A stretch of 64,000 nt of DNA from [Muricauda] lutisoli (nom. illeg.) (GCF_017313105.1 NZ_JAFLND010000003.1:1-64000), one strand, 5' to 3'. Shown: positions 16,933 through 26,598, numbered from the stretch's first letter. Translations and numbers: made by a program. Notes: a model not told the origin generated them from the sequence alone.

Positions 16933-18291
16933 ATGAACTGGGAGCAGTTACTCTCTTTAAAACGACACGGAGATACAGGAAAGCGACTACGAAAGGAACA
17001 AAATGAGACCCGACTAGGGTTCGAGGTGGACTACGACCGAATTGTTTTTTCGTCCGCTTTTAGGAGTTTACAGGATAAGACCCAAGTGTTTCCCATGCCC
17101 ATTGCCGTAGGTTCACAAAAGAATTTTGTGCACACCCGATTGACCCATAGTATGGAGGTATCGGTCGTGGGAAGAAGCCTTGGTCGAATTGCCGGACAAC
17201 AGATTTTGACCAAATACCCATTTTTGTCCGAGGTCCACGGACACCATTTTAATGATTTTGGTGCTATTGTGGCCGCTGCGGCTTTGGCCCACGACATTGG
17301 GAACCCTCCATTCGGGCACAGCGGGGAAAAGGCTATTGGCAATTATTTTAAACAGGGCAAAGGGAAATTCTACGAAGATGCGTTGACACCAGAGGAATAC
17401 CAGGACCTTATCGACTTTGAAGGCAATGCCAATGGGTTTAAACTTTTGACCGAATCTAGGGAAGGGGTTCCAGGCGGCCTACGGTTGAGTTATGCCACTT
17501 TGGGGGCTTTTATCAAATATCCAAAAGGATCATTGCCCAAGAAACCGTCCAAAAATATTTCCGATAAGAAATTTGGCTTTTTTCAATCCGAAAAGGAGTT
17601 TTTTTATGAACTCGTGGAAGAAATCGGTTTATTGCCCAACCCAACACATCCAGAAACGGGATTTTTGAGACATCCATTGACCTATTTGGTCGAGGCAGCA
17701 GATGATATTTGCTACACCATCATTGATTTTGAAGATGGCATAAATTTAGGGTTGATTCCCGAGGAATATGCTTTGGAATATCTCATCAATCTGGTGAAGG
17801 ATAACATCAATACCAAAAAATACAATGCCATGACCACCTCAAGTGACCGATTGAGCTATTTACGGGCACTTGCCATCAGTACTTTGATAGGGGATGCAGT
17901 CGACGTTTTTGTGAAGAACGAAGCCAAGATCCTAAAAGGCGAGTTCAATGTTTCGTTGCTGGACAAAGGCAAGTATACTGCACAGGTGGAAGACATCATT
18001 AAATTGAGCGTGGAGAAAATCTATCAATCCACTGAAGTAATCGATAAGGAACTGGCGGGTTACCGAATCATATCTGACTTATTGGACATGTATACCACTG
18101 CCTTGATCAATGTGAAGGAGGGAAACGATACCAATTACGATCGATTGCTTATTAAAAGCTTGCCTGAAAATTACAGGAACACGGATGCATCGCTTTATAA
18201 AATATTGTTGGATACGAGTTGTTTTGTGGCCAGTTTGTCCGATAGTGCAGCGGTACATATCCACGATAAACTAACAGGACGTAACATCTAA
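16933..18291 (+). CDS. dgt: Deoxyguanosinetriphosphate triphosphohydrolase (dNTPase)
   Basis: A 452-residue cytoplasmic HD-domain enzyme that removes triphosphate from dNTPs. The H...HD...D ligands are visible: the first His in HTRLTHSMEV, H120-D121 in LAHDIGNPPFGHSGE, and a distal Asp in VEAADDICYTIIDFEDG. The start MNWEQLLSLKRHG is typical for flavobacterial Dgt; an ATG 7 nt upstream is out of frame. The last 4 bp overlap the stop of the convergent DUF3078 gene. Confidence 0.95.
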   Translation: MNWEQLLSLKRHGDTGKRLRKEQNETRLGFEVDYDRIVFSSAFRSLQDKTQVFPMPIAVGSQKNFVHTRLTHSMEVSVVGRSLGRIAGQQILTKYPFLSEVHGHHFNDFGAIVAAAALAHDIGNPPFGHSGEKAIGNYFKQGKGKFYEDALTPEEYQDLIDFEGNANGFKLLTESREGVPGGLRLSYATLGAFIKYPKGSLPKKPSKNISDKKFGFFQSEKEFFYELVEEIGLLPNPTHPETGFLRHPLTYLVEAADDICYTIIDFEDGINLGLIPEEYALEYLINLVKDNINTKKYNAMTTSSDRLSYLRALAISTLIGDAVDVFVKNEAKILKGEFNVSLLDKGKYTAQVEDIIKLSVEKIYQSTEVIDKELAGYRIISDLLDMYTTALINVKEGNDTNYDRLLIKSLPENYRNTDASLYKILLDTSCFVASLSDSAAVHIHDKLTGRNI

Positions 18292-19346
18292 AAAGAATAG
18301 AGCAATCCAACCCCAAGTAGTTGTTTAAACTGGATTTTGGCCACGCCAGGGTTGATCACGGTACCGTCCTCCGCAATTTCTTCATCAAACTTAATGTCAT
18401 CATCATAGATGATGTGGGTGCCGATGTTGGCATTCAGATATTCGTTTACCTTGAGATTAAAGTTCAACTCCCAATCCACATCTATGTTTCCAAAACTTTG
18501 GAGATAATCGGTATACAGATTGAGCCGATGGCTCATCTGGACATTATTGGCAATTTGGGTATCCCAGGTATTGGTGATCAAGAAACCAAGTTCCAAAAAG
18601 AGGTTTTTTCCTTTCTCGACCCCAAAAGCACCTTGGTTGGAGAGCGCCTCATCCAACACAAAGGTAGATTTCATAGTGGCAGGTGAAATATAAAGGTTGA
18701 ACTGGTCCTTGGGTGGAATGTAGGATGTACCGACACCGACAAACAAATACCCAGGGGCCATGAACCTGGAAATCGGTGTTTCCCGATCAGGATATTTATA
18801 ACCATTGGAAAACTGGGTCCTTATATTGGCCTTTACGGAATAGTACCAGTTGGTTATGGTGTCCTTCCTAAAACTGAGCGTGGTGGACAATCGGATTTGG
18901 TCGTCCGTTTTCCGAAGTTTTCTACCCTCTTGTGCATTGAGACCGTACCGAAGTTGTGCCTCATTGTTCCAACTTAAGTACCGAAACTTATAGTTTCGGG
19001 TAAAATCTGCACTTGCAAGTGCTGACACGGAGTTATCGCCCCCTGCATTCCAGTTTACAAAGGAAACTTCACTTATGTTAAGTCCGAACTTGTTGACTTT
19101 TTTCCAAAATGATGTGGGATGGAACCGATTGTACCAAATGCTCAATGGCTTTACCCTATTTAAAACAGTACGGGGGTCGGTGAGCTTGGCACTCCTGGTC
19201 AAGTATTTTAGTTTAACATCCTTGATACGAACAATTTTAAACCCAGAATCAGTACTGTCGGGTTCAAAAACCTTTAAACGGGTTATCTGTGCATTGGCAG
19301 AAAGGAAAACAGTAAGGAATAGAATTAAAAAACAATTTATTCGCAT
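18288..19346 (-). CDS. DUF3078 family outer-membrane protein
   Basis: A 352-residue protein with a signal peptide ending SANAQ (about residue 20). The body is rich in alternating beta-strand patterns (YKFRYLSWNNEAQLRYG, YYSVKANIRTQFSNGYKY) and ends in an aromatic residue (LLYSF), as outer-membrane beta-barrels do. It matches the DUF3078 type, a Bacteroidota-specific family of unknown function that often sits beside dxs. The start overlaps the end of dxs by 10 bp, so it should be translated from the dxs transcript. Confidence 0.85.
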   Translation of the reverse strand: MRINCFLILFLTVFLSANAQITRLKVFEPDSTDSGFKIVRIKDVKLKYLTRSAKLTDPRTVLNRVKPLSIWYNRFHPTSFWKKVNKFGLNISEVSFVNWNAGGDNSVSALASADFTRNYKFRYLSWNNEAQLRYGLNAQEGRKLRKTDDQIRLSTTLSFRKDTITNWYYSVKANIRTQFSNGYKYPDRETPISRFMAPGYLFVGVGTSYIPPKDQFNLYISPATMKSTFVLDEALSNQGAFGVEKGKNLFLELGFLITNTWDTQIANNVQMSHRLNLYTDYLQSFGNIDVDWELNFNLKVNEYLNANIGTHIIYDDDIKFDEEIAEDGTVINPGVAKIQFKQLLGVGLLYSF

Positions 19347-21115
19347 TGGTCTAAGGTTGATTGTATATAAGAATGTATCGTATCAAAATCCATACCAGCC
19401 AGTTTATGGGTTTCAGGTATGGTCCCTTGCTCCACAAATTGATCGGGAACACCGAAAATTTTAATGGGTTTTGATAGTCCTTCATCATTGGCAAATTCAA
19501 GCACTGCTGAACCAAAACCACCCATTTTTGCGCCATCCTCAACTGTTACAATGTGTTCGTAGGAATTGAAAATGGTGCGAAGCAAATCCTTGTCCAAAGG
19601 TTTTACAAAACGCATATCGTAATGCCCTACGGCTTCAGGGGTATCCAAACTTTCAATGAGTTTGGAAATACCGTTACCCATATGCCCGATAGTGAGTATG
19701 GCGATTTTAGATCCTTTTTTCAAACATCTTGCTCTACCTATCTCAATCGGCTCAAAGTGATTTTTCCAATCAATGGTTGCACCTCGTCCTCTGGGATATC
19801 TTATCGCAATGGGTTTGTCCAGACCTAATTGCGCGGTGTACATTATATTCCGAAGTTCCATCTCGTTCATTGGGGCAAAAACGATGAGGTTGGGAACACA
19901 ACGTAAGAAGGCCATATCAAAAACGCCATGATGTGTTGGACCATCCTGTCCCACCAAACCAGCTCTGTCCAAGCAAAAAATAACGGGAAGCTTTTGCAGG
20001 GCGACATCATGTATCACCTGATCGTAGGCCCTTTGTAAAAAAGTGGAGTAAATATTGCAAAAAGGCACCAAACCTTGGGTGGCCATTCCCGCTGCCAATG
20101 TTACGGCATGTTGCTCCGCGATACCGACATCGAACGCTCGGTCGGGCATTCGGTCCATCATAAATTTCAGGGAGCTTCCGCTGGGCATGGCAGGGGTGAC
20201 CCCAACAATTTTTTCATTTATTTGAGCCAATTCCACAATGGTATGCCCGAACACATCTTGATATTTGGGTGGTTGCAATTGCCCGGATTTCTTTAAGCGC
20301 TCCCCTGTGATTTTATCAAACTTTCCGGGGGCATGGTACACCACTTGGTCTTCCTCTGCCTGTTTTAATCCTTTCCCTTTTGTAGTGATGATATGGAGCA
20401 ATTTTGGACCGTCAACATGTTTCAAACGTTCCAATTCTGCTACCAAAGCTTTTACATCGTGCCCATCAATGGGGCCTGTATAGTTGAGGTTGAGGCATTC
20501 AAAAATATTTTCGTCCTTGGCAGTGCCCGCCTTAACGTTGGTTAGATACTTTTTTAAGGCGCCAACGCTAGGGTCAATCCCAATGGCATTGTCGTTAAGC
20601 ACAATAAGTGCATTTACCTGGGTCACTCCCAAATGGTTGAGTCCTTCAAAGGCCATTCCGCTGGCAATGGATGCATCGCCCACAACGGCAATATGCTGTT
20701 TTTTAAAGTCGCCTTTCAATTTAGAGGCCATTGCCATTCCAAGTATCGCAGAAATGGAGGTAGAGCTGTGCCCTGTTCCAAAATCGTCGTACTTGCTCTC
20801 GCTTCGTTTGGGAAAACCACTTATGCCGCCCAATTGGCGGTTGGTTTCAAAAATTTCCTTGCGGCCGGTCAAGATTTTGTGTCCGTAGGCCTGGTGTCCC
20901 ACATCCCAAATAAGTTTGTCAATAGGTGTGTTGAACACGTAGTGCAGGGCTATGGTGAGTTCCACAACCCCCAAACTGGCACCTAAATGGCCTTCTTTGG
21001 TCGAAACAATGTCAATGATGAATTCCCTCAATTCCTGGGCAAGTTTGGGCAACTCGTCCAAGTTCAATTTTTTGAGGTCCTCGGGGGATTCGATATGTGT
21101 CAACAATCTTTCCAA
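19337..21115 (-). CDS. dxs: 1-deoxy-D-xylulose-5-phosphate synthase
   Basis: A 592-residue thiamine-diphosphate enzyme joining pyruvate and glyceraldehyde 3-phosphate, the first step of the MEP isoprenoid pathway. Visible motifs are WDVGHQAYGHKILTGR, VVGDASIASGMAFEGLNHLG (ThDP/Mg site), VGIAEQHAVTLAAG in the pyrimidine-binding domain, and a C-terminal transketolase domain. The start is TTG at 21115: the N-terminus MERLLTHIESPEDLKKL fits the family and there is no in-frame ATG near it. It feeds the polyprenyl synthase (34655) and carotenoid steps (35635) elsewhere in the window. It is divergent from tadA. Confidence 0.96.
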   Translation of the reverse strand: MERLLTHIESPEDLKKLNLDELPKLAQELREFIIDIVSTKEGHLGASLGVVELTIALHYVFNTPIDKLIWDVGHQAYGHKILTGRKEIFETNRQLGGISGFPKRSESKYDDFGTGHSSTSISAILGMAMASKLKGDFKKQHIAVVGDASIASGMAFEGLNHLGVTQVNALIVLNDNAIGIDPSVGALKKYLTNVKAGTAKDENIFECLNLNYTGPIDGHDVKALVAELERLKHVDGPKLLHIITTKGKGLKQAEEDQVVYHAPGKFDKITGERLKKSGQLQPPKYQDVFGHTIVELAQINEKIVGVTPAMPSGSSLKFMMDRMPDRAFDVGIAEQHAVTLAAGMATQGLVPFCNIYSTFLQRAYDQVIHDVALQKLPVIFCLDRAGLVGQDGPTHHGVFDMAFLRCVPNLIVFAPMNEMELRNIMYTAQLGLDKPIAIRYPRGRGATIDWKNHFEPIEIGRARCLKKGSKIAILTIGHMGNGISKLIESLDTPEAVGHYDMRFVKPLDKDLLRTIFNSYEHIVTVEDGAKMGGFGSAVLEFANDEGLSKPIKIFGVPDQFVEQGTIPETHKLAGMDFDTIHSYIQSTLDQCE

Positions 21116-21126
21116 TGGATAAAAAA

Positions 21127-21134
21127 CAAAAGTA
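21127..21134 (-). promoter_or_regulatory. Candidate -10 (TAnnTTTG) for dxs
   Basis: On the minus strand TACTTTTG ends 11 nt before the dxs start codon. It is an exact match to the Bacteroidota -10; the -33 TTG is missing. Confidence 0.4.
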
Positions 21135-21198
21135 TCGATTCTCCCTAAAATTATTTTATGTGTAGCTTAGCAATCTGTTGAAAAATGACATAATAATT

Positions 21199-21648
21199 GT
21201 GGAGAACCCTTTTGATGACAATTATTTCATGAAGAAGGCCTTGCAAGAGGCCGAAATCGCCTATGAAAATGGTGAAGTTCCCGTTGGTGCCGTTGTTGTG
21301 GTGAACAACAGGATAATTGGGAGGGCCCACAACCTGACCGAACGGTTAAAGGATGTTACGGCACATGCCGAAATGCAGGCAATTACGGCCGCATCAAACT
21401 TTTTGGGAGGGAAATACCTTCAGGGCTGCACGTTGTACGTTACTCTGGAACCTTGCCAAATGTGTGCAGGAGCATTGTATTGGAGCCAAATTTCAAAAGT
21501 GGTGTATGGAGCAGCCGATCTAGAGCGCGGATTTAGTGTGATGGGGGGGCATTTGCACCCTAAAACCAAATTGGTGGGCGGAGTCATGGAAAGAGAGGCC
21601 GCGGAACTTCTGAAACGATTCTTCATCCAACGGAGAAACCTGAATTAA
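21199..21648 (+). CDS. tadA: tRNA-adenosine deaminase / cytidine-deaminase-like zinc hydrolase
   Basis: A 149-residue enzyme (from GTG at 21199) that converts A34 to inosine in tRNA-Arg. The zinc site is H56-A-E58 (HAEMQAI) and P85-C86-x-x-C89 (EPCQMCAGA). The start is uncertain: no ATG precedes the conserved NPFDDNYFMKKAL stretch. GTG at 21199 gives the N-terminus seen in relatives; TTG at 21178 would add seven residues; ATG at 21229 would remove the conserved N-terminus. It is a single gene, closed by a terminator shared with the opposing cold-shock gene. Confidence 0.9.
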   Translation: MENPFDDNYFMKKALQEAEIAYENGEVPVGAVVVVNNRIIGRAHNLTERLKDVTAHAEMQAITAASNFLGGKYLQGCTLYVTLEPCQMCAGALYWSQISKVVYGAADLERGFSVMGGHLHPKTKLVGGVMEREAAELLKRFFIQRRNLN

Positions 21649-21652
21649 ATAA

Positions 21653-21677
21653 AAAACCCCGGCTTTGCCGAGGTTTT
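21653..21677. terminator. Bidirectional terminator between tadA and the cold-shock gene
   Basis: An 11-bp stem with one C-A mismatch (21653-21663 with 21667-21677) and a TTT loop, flanked by A and T runs, so it can stop transcription from both convergent genes. Confidence 0.8.
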
Positions 21678-21702
21678 AAATCAAAATCAAAATAAAATAT
21701 TA

Positions 21703-21897
21703 TTATCCGATTACTTGCACTTGTGCAGCAACCACTCCTTTTCTTCCTTCTTCTTCGATGTATTCTACTTTGTCGCCTTCGTTCAATTCCACTCCGTTCA
21801 ATGCCGTAACATGAACAAAGATGTCTTTTCCTGTGTCGTCGTTCGTAATGAACCCATAACCTTTGGACTCATTGAAAAATTTTACTGTACCAGTCAT
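21703..21897 (-). CDS. Cold-shock protein (CspA family)
   Basis: A 64-residue single-domain OB-fold RNA/ssDNA chaperone. RNP1 is KGYGFI (residues 12-17) and RNP2 is DIFVHV (25-30). The start MTGTVKFFNESKGYGFI is exact for the family. An AT-rich 5' leader precedes it; a weak -10 (TACTTTCG) lies about 28 nt upstream. It is a single gene ending at the shared terminator. Confidence 0.96.
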   Translation of the reverse strand: MTGTVKFFNESKGYGFITNDDTGKDIFVHVTALNGVELNEGDKVEYIEEEGRKGVVAAQVQVIG

Positions 21898-21981
21898 TAA
21901 AAAAATAAATAAAATGTTAAAATACGAAAGTAGTTTATTTTGTGGGTGGTTGTATGAAAAGAACTTTAAATCTGAGGAAAA

Positions 21982-22242
21982 TTATTGATTTTCAGGGTTT
22001 TTGCGTTCTTTTTCTTGCATTTTCTTAATATTTTCATGGGTAAGCATGTAATCTTTCATGTTTTTCACCTTACTCTCTTTCCAAAGAAAAAGGGGCATGG
22101 CCACCAAAAATAACCCAACGGTACCACCTCCGATGTATTTTGGAGCCTGTGGGTGCCCTTCTTCCAAGGACAGCCCATAAAAAATAGCACCTAGCGATGC
22201 CAGCATAATGAGGAAAATAATATGTTTCAGTTTTATTTTCAT
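21982..22242 (-). CDS. Small two-helix membrane protein, unknown function
   Basis: An 86-residue protein with two hydrophobic helices (about residues 7-24 and 38-54) and a charged Lys/Glu-rich cytoplasmic tail. I do not recognise a named family. The start overlaps the ClC stop by 4 bp, so the two are translationally coupled, which makes an accessory role for the channel possible but unproven. Confidence 0.7.
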   Translation of the reverse strand: MKIKLKHIIFLIMLASLGAIFYGLSLEEGHPQAPKYIGGGTVGLFLVAMPLFLWKESKVKNMKDYMLTHENIKKMQEKERKNPENQ

Positions 22243-24023
22243 TGGGAATAATTGATCAATTTTCTACGATAGGCGGTCAACATTTTTGATTTGGAGATGA
22301 AGCCCTCGTATTTACCGTTTTTGATGACAGGCAGGTTCCAAGCGCCACTATCTTGAAATTTTTTCATGACCTGTTTCATGTTGTCCGTTTCGTAAAAGAT
22401 AACCTCTGGTGGCGCATGCATCAAATTTTTAACAAAAACAGTGTCGTACAGATCGGTATCGAACATCATGGGCCTGATATCGTCGAGGACTATAATTCCG
22501 ATTAATTTTTTATCATCATCCAAAACGGGAAAAAGGTTTCTTTTGGATTTGGATACGGATTGATGCAACATTTCTCCCAAGGTCATTTGTGGAAGTACGG
22601 GCCTGAAATTTTTTTCTATCACATCGTCCATTTCCATTAGTCCTAGCACCATTTGGTCTTTGTTGTGTGATAAAAGCGCTCCGATTTTGGCCAGTTCCTT
22701 AGTGTAAATGGTGTAGTCCAATGCGTTTTTGGTAATCAAATAGGAAATTGCTGCTGTAATCATCAAAGGGACAAAGAGCTGGTAACCCCCTGTGATTTCC
22801 GCAATCAAGAATATGGCGGTCAGTGGAGCATGGATTACCCCTGCGATCAAACCTGCCATTCCTATTAGGGTAAAATTACTTTCGGAAACAGAGAATCCCA
22901 AGCCCAGGTTATTGATTACTTTGGCCACTACATTTCCAAGTGCGCTTCCCATGACCATGGTTGGAATAAATACGCCACCTGCACCTCCGGCACCAATGGT
23001 CGTTGTCATGGCAATTGCCTTAAAAATGGTAATTCCGAACAAAAGGGCAATAACGACCCAAATATTGTGGGTATAATCGTCAAAAGGAGTAGTGCCGAGT
23101 GCTTTTAAATGGTCGCCCTCCAACAAATTGTTTATGAAACCGAAACCTTCACCGTAGAGTGGAGGGATTGCGTAGAGCATTGCCCCTATGGCAATTCCAC
23201 CTACTAAGAGCTTATACTTTGGACTCTTTAATTTTTTGAAAAGAGAGAGTATTGCAAAATACATTTTGGTGAAATAAATGGAAGCAAATCCTGTGCCCAC
23301 ACCCAATAAAATGTAAAAAGCGGTATCCTCCAGTTTAAATCCTTCGGAAAGGGAAAAACTGAAGAGGATTTCATTTCCCAGAAAGAAATAGGATGTCAGC
23401 ACCCCTGAGATTGATGCTAAAAGTAAGGGCAGCATGGACATCATGGTAAGGTCCAATGTAAAAATCTCCACAGCAAATATGATGGCGGCAATGGGGGACT
23501 GAAAAATCGAAGCAATAGCTCCAGCAGAGGCACAAGCTACCAAAAGGGTTCTGGTCTTTGCATCGATATGGAAAAAACGACTTAGGTTGGAGCTTACTGC
23601 TGAACCCGATTTGACGGCCGGTCCCAACAAACCCACGGAACCACCAAAACCGACCGTGAGCGGAGCGGTAATCAAAGGAGTGTAGATGTCCTTAAGCCGG
23701 AGTAATCCTCTTTTTTTGGAAAGGGAGAATATAATTGAGGAGACAGCGTGTTGCAGTGGTTCTTTGTGAACAAATTTTACATATAAATAGATTAGGGTAA
23801 GCCCTATTGTCGGTAGTATAAAATACAGTTGGTTCTCCGAAAAAACGATTCCTTTTTTTAATAGGGATTCGATAAAATAGGTGGAGTTTTTTAAGGTAAC
23901 GGCCACCGAACCAGCCAAAAACCCTACGATTAGACTCATTATTTGAATAAAAGTCCTGTTGGAGATATTTCTATATCGCCATTTGAGAAAACGGGTTAGC
24001 AGTTTTTTAGTGCTGTAGGGCAT
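22239..24023 (-). CDS. ClC-type chloride channel/transporter with CBS domains
   Basis: A 594-residue membrane protein: the ClC core (about 1-440) followed by two CBS domains (about 460-590). Core motifs are GFGGSVGLLGPAV (about 125-137), the inner glutamate in IIFAVEIF, and GAGGAGGVFIPTMVMGSALGN. At the place of the external gating glutamate (E148 in E. coli ClC-ec1, motif GREGP) this protein has Leu133 (GLLGP). In known ClCs loss of that residue abolishes proton coupling and gives passive anion conduction. This predicts a channel-like member; mis-alignment is possible. It is co-transcribed with the downstream 86-residue protein. Confidence 0.9.
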   Translation of the reverse strand: MPYSTKKLLTRFLKWRYRNISNRTFIQIMSLIVGFLAGSVAVTLKNSTYFIESLLKKGIVFSENQLYFILPTIGLTLIYLYVKFVHKEPLQHAVSSIIFSLSKKRGLLRLKDIYTPLITAPLTVGFGGSVGLLGPAVKSGSAVSSNLSRFFHIDAKTRTLLVACASAGAIASIFQSPIAAIIFAVEIFTLDLTMMSMLPLLLASISGVLTSYFFLGNEILFSFSLSEGFKLEDTAFYILLGVGTGFASIYFTKMYFAILSLFKKLKSPKYKLLVGGIAIGAMLYAIPPLYGEGFGFINNLLEGDHLKALGTTPFDDYTHNIWVVIALLFGITIFKAIAMTTTIGAGGAGGVFIPTMVMGSALGNVVAKVINNLGLGFSVSESNFTLIGMAGLIAGVIHAPLTAIFLIAEITGGYQLFVPLMITAAISYLITKNALDYTIYTKELAKIGALLSHNKDQMVLGLMEMDDVIEKNFRPVLPQMTLGEMLHQSVSKSKRNLFPVLDDDKKLIGIIVLDDIRPMMFDTDLYDTVFVKNLMHAPPEVIFYETDNMKQVMKKFQDSGAWNLPVIKNGKYEGFISKSKMLTAYRRKLINYSQ

Positions 24024-24054
24024 CGAAGTCTATAATACTACTAAAAGTATTAAA

Positions 24055-24078
24055 AAATCCCGCTTTATCGCGGGATTT
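24055..24078 (-). terminator. Rho-independent terminator of aspS
   Basis: A perfect 9-bp stem (24055-24063 with 24070-24078, AAATCCCGC/GCGGGATTT) with a 6-nt loop; the minus-strand product ends in a U run. It lies 8 bp past the aspS stop. Confidence 0.8.
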
Positions 24079-24085
24079 CAATAGA

Positions 24086-25834
24086 TTATAGGTCCAATTT
24101 TAAATGGAGTTCTTTTAGTTGCTCGTCATCAATATTGGCGGGGGCATCGATCATAACATCGCGTCCGCTATTGTTTTTAGGAAAAGCGATAAAATCCCGA
24201 ATTGTTTCCTGTCCTCCCAAAATAGCTACCAATCTGTCCAAACCAAACGCAATACCGCCGTGGGGTGGAGCCCCGTATTGGAAGGCATCCATTAAAAATC
24301 CAAACTGTGCCTTGGCCTCTTCAGGGGTAAAGCCCAAATGTTTGAACATGGTTGCTTGGGTCTCTTTATCATAAATCCTGATGGAGCCTCCGCCGATTTC
24401 ATTTCCGTTCAGTACCAAATCGTAGGCATTTGCCTTTACCTCGCCGGGCTTTGTGTCCAACAATTCCAACTGACCTGGTTTTGGTGAGGTGAACGGATGG
24501 TGCATAGCGTGGTAAGCACCTGTTTCCTCATCCAATTCCAACAATGGGAAGTCGACTACCCATAATGGGGCAAACTCATCCGATTTTCTGAGGCCCAAAC
24601 GGGTGGCCAATTCCATGCGCAATGCGCTTAATTGTGCACGGGTTTCGTTGGTGTTTCCAGAAAGCACACATATAAGGTCTCCGGGTTGAGCTCCTGTTAC
24701 CTCGGCCCATTTTGCCAGATCTTCTTGGTCATAGAATTTGTCCACGGAAGATTTGTAGGTGCTGTCTTCGTTACACTTTACATAAACCATTCCCTTGGCA
24801 CCGACTTGTGGACGTTTTACCCAATCCACCAATTTGTCAATTTCTTTTCGGGTGTAGGAAGCAGCTCCCGGAACAGCAATCCCAACCACCAATTCTGCGG
24901 AATTGAACACATTGAAATCTTTGTGTTGCGCCACTTCGTTCAGTTCACCGAACTGCATTCCAAATCGAATATCGGGTTTATCGTTACCATAAAGTCGCAT
25001 GGCATCATCATAGGTCATGCGAGGGAATTCGTCCACCTCTACACCTTTTATTTCTTTCAAAAGGTGTTTTGTCAAACCTTCAAAAGTATTCAAAATGTCT
25101 TCTTGCTCAACAAACGCCATTTCACAGTCAATTTGAGTAAACTCGGGTTGGCGGTCGGCACGAAGGTCCTCATCCCTAAAACATTTCACAATTTGGAAAT
25201 ACTTGTCCATTCCGCCGACCATCAACAATTGTTTAAAAGTCTGCGGAGACTGTGGCAGGGCGTAGAACTGCCCCTCGTTCATGCGACTTGGCACCAAAAA
25301 ATCCCTAGCTCCCTCGGGAGTGGATTTGATTAAATAAGGTGTCTCAATATCGATAAAACCTTGGTCAGAAAGGTATTTTCTGACCTCCATGGTGACTTTA
25401 TGCCTGAAGATAAGTTTGTTTTTTACAGGATTCCTTCGAATGTCCAAGTATCGGTACTTCATTCTAATATCTTCGCCACCATCGGTCTCATCTTCAATAG
25501 TGAAAGGAGGGAGTAAGGAATTGTTCAGAATGGTAAGCTCTGTAACAAGAACTTCTATGTCTCCTGTGGGAATATTTGGGTTTTTTGAAGCACGTTCTAT
25601 CACTTCACCTTTGGCTTGGATAACGGTTTCACGACCCAGTTCACGGGCTTTTTCCAAAAGATCTTTGGAAGTTCGTTCTTGGTCAAATACCAATTGAGTA
25701 ATACCATAGCGGTCGCGTAGGTCGACCCAGGCCACAAAACCTTTGTCGCGTACTTTGTGTACCCATCCACTTAAAATAACTTCTGAACCTATGTCCGATG
25801 CCCTTAATGCACCACAAGTATTGCTTCTGTACAT
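24086..25834 (-). CDS. aspS: Aspartyl-tRNA synthetase
   Basis: A 582-residue class II synthetase of the bacterial type. It has the N-terminal OB anticodon-binding domain ([16 protein letters not shown]), motif 2 with [18 protein letters not shown], the bacterial GAD insert at about 280-410, and motif 3 [15 protein letters not shown]. Length and motifs are normal. It is followed by a clear terminator and preceded by a 364-bp AT-rich spacer, so it is monocistronic. Confidence 0.98.
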   Translation of the reverse strand: MYRSNTCGALRASDIGSEVILSGWVHKVRDKGFVAWVDLRDRYGITQLVFDQERTSKDLLEKARELGRETVIQAKGEVIERASKNPNIPTGDIEVLVTELTILNNSLLPPFTIEDETDGGEDIRMKYRYLDIRRNPVKNKLIFRHKVTMEVRKYLSDQGFIDIETPYLIKSTPEGARDFLVPSRMNEGQFYALPQSPQTFKQLLMVGGMDKYFQIVKCFRDEDLRADRQPEFTQIDCEMAFVEQEDILNTFEGLTKHLLKEIKGVEVDEFPRMTYDDAMRLYGNDKPDIRFGMQFGELNEVAQHKDFNVFNSAELVVGIAVPGAASYTRKEIDKLVDWVKRPQVGAKGMVYVKCNEDSTYKSSVDKFYDQEDLAKWAEVTGAQPGDLICVLSGNTNETRAQLSALRMELATRLGLRKSDEFAPLWVVDFPLLELDEETGAYHAMHHPFTSPKPGQLELLDTKPGEVKANAYDLVLNGNEIGGGSIRIYDKETQATMFKHLGFTPEEAKAQFGFLMDAFQYGAPPHGGIAFGLDRLVAILGGQETIRDFIAFPKNNSGRDVMIDAPANIDDEQLKELHLKLDL

Positions 25835-25853
25835 GATGTTAATTATAAGAGCG

Positions 25854-25861
25854 CAAATTTA
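25854..25861 (-). promoter_or_regulatory. Candidate -10 (TAnnTTTG) for aspS
   Basis: TAAATTTG on the minus strand, ending 19 nt before the aspS ATG. It matches the consensus; no TTG at -33. Confidence 0.4.
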
Positions 25862-26125
25862 ATAGGAATGTGGGTAATTTTTAGGAGATATGTCCTTTTT
25901 CTGCTCGCTAGGGTTTTTATCGGTAAGAAACTGATGAATCTCAGATATTCAGATAACGTTAAGTTAACATTTTGGATACATTTTAGAGATTTTGTAGCGG
26001 ATAAAAGCCTAAAATTCGACCTTAAAACCCAAATTTAAAACATTTATAAAATATTTAACTAATTGTAATACAGATGTTTATAAATTTAAAGTTAATTTAA
26101 TGTAAACTAAATGTTACGTAAATGT

Positions 26126-26154
26126 GTGATTAATGTAAAATTTAAGTAACTTTG
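26126..26154 (+). promoter_or_regulatory. Promoter of the MORN-like gene
   Basis: TAACTTTG (26147-26154) matches the Bacteroidota -10. A GTG triplet (one mismatch to TTG) lies 18 nt upstream. The start codon is 44 nt downstream. Confidence 0.45.
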
Positions 26155-26198
26155 TTACGTTATCATTAGGTAATAACAATATTAAAATCCCATATCAT

Positions 26199-26549
26199 AT
26201 GAAAAAAGCAGTATTATTTTTGGCGGTGATGTTTGTGGTTGGCGTATCTGCACAAGATACCGAACCGACCTTTGAAAAAATGGGAAATATGGTGAAAGCC
26301 ACTTATTTTCACGACAATGGCGAGATTGCCCAAACAGGTTATATGTTGAACGGAAAGTTGCATGGGGATTGGGTCATGTTCAATGTCGAAGGTAAAAAAA
26401 TTGCCACTGGCCAATACGAAAACGGACAAAAGACCGGCAAATGGTTCTTTTGGAAGAGTGATGAATTAAGCGAAGTGGACTTTACGGATAACCGTATTGT
26501 AGAAGTAAAAAATTGGAGCCAAGGCGATGCCGTTACGGTAAACCAATAG
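26199..26549 (+). CDS. Exported MORN/YwqK-like repeat protein
   Basis: A 116-residue protein with a signal peptide ending GVSAQ (about residue 19). The mature part has MORN/YwqK-type repeats: FHDNGEIAQTGYMLNGKLHGDW, then GKKIATGQYENGQKTGKWFFW. Such repeats fold into beta hairpins; in Bacteroidota these small secreted proteins are abundant and often mis-named as antitoxin components. No toxin gene is beside it, so a toxin-antitoxin role is not supported. It is monocistronic, with its own promoter and a strong bidirectional terminator. Confidence 0.88.
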   Translation: MKKAVLFLAVMFVVGVSAQDTEPTFEKMGNMVKATYFHDNGEIAQTGYMLNGKLHGDWVMFNVEGKKIATGQYENGQKTGKWFFWKSDELSEVDFTDNRIVEVKNWSQGDAVTVNQ

Positions 26550-26566
26550 TAAAATCAGTGTTTAAG

Positions 26567-26598
26567 AAAAAGCCCCGACCATTAGGTCGGGGCTTTTT
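26567..26598. terminator. Strong bidirectional terminator
   Basis: A perfect 14-bp stem (26567-26580 with 26585-26598) with an ATTA loop and A/T tails on both sides, placed between the convergent MORN-like gene and the RND pump operon. Confidence 0.92.

Larger units (their letters stand above)
25835..26198. other. 364-bp AT-rich spacer between divergent aspS and the MORN-like gene
   Basis: No reading frame or RNA gene is evident. The left end carries the aspS -10 element and the right end the promoter of the gene at 26199. In between there are short repeats of TTAAGTTAAC, ATGTTACGTAAATG and AATGTAAA type; the AACGTTAAGTTAAC stretch near 25957-25970 is partly palindromic. A regulator-binding array is conceivable but there is nothing firm. 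Confidence 0.5.

Noticed and set aside
25835-26198. Non-coding RNA or CRISPR in the long spacer
   Set aside because: No regular repeat spacing and no stable structure beyond short AT palindromes.
26199-26549. YwqK-type antitoxin of a toxin-antitoxin pair
   Set aside because: The protein is exported, stands alone between two terminated units and has no toxin gene next to it.
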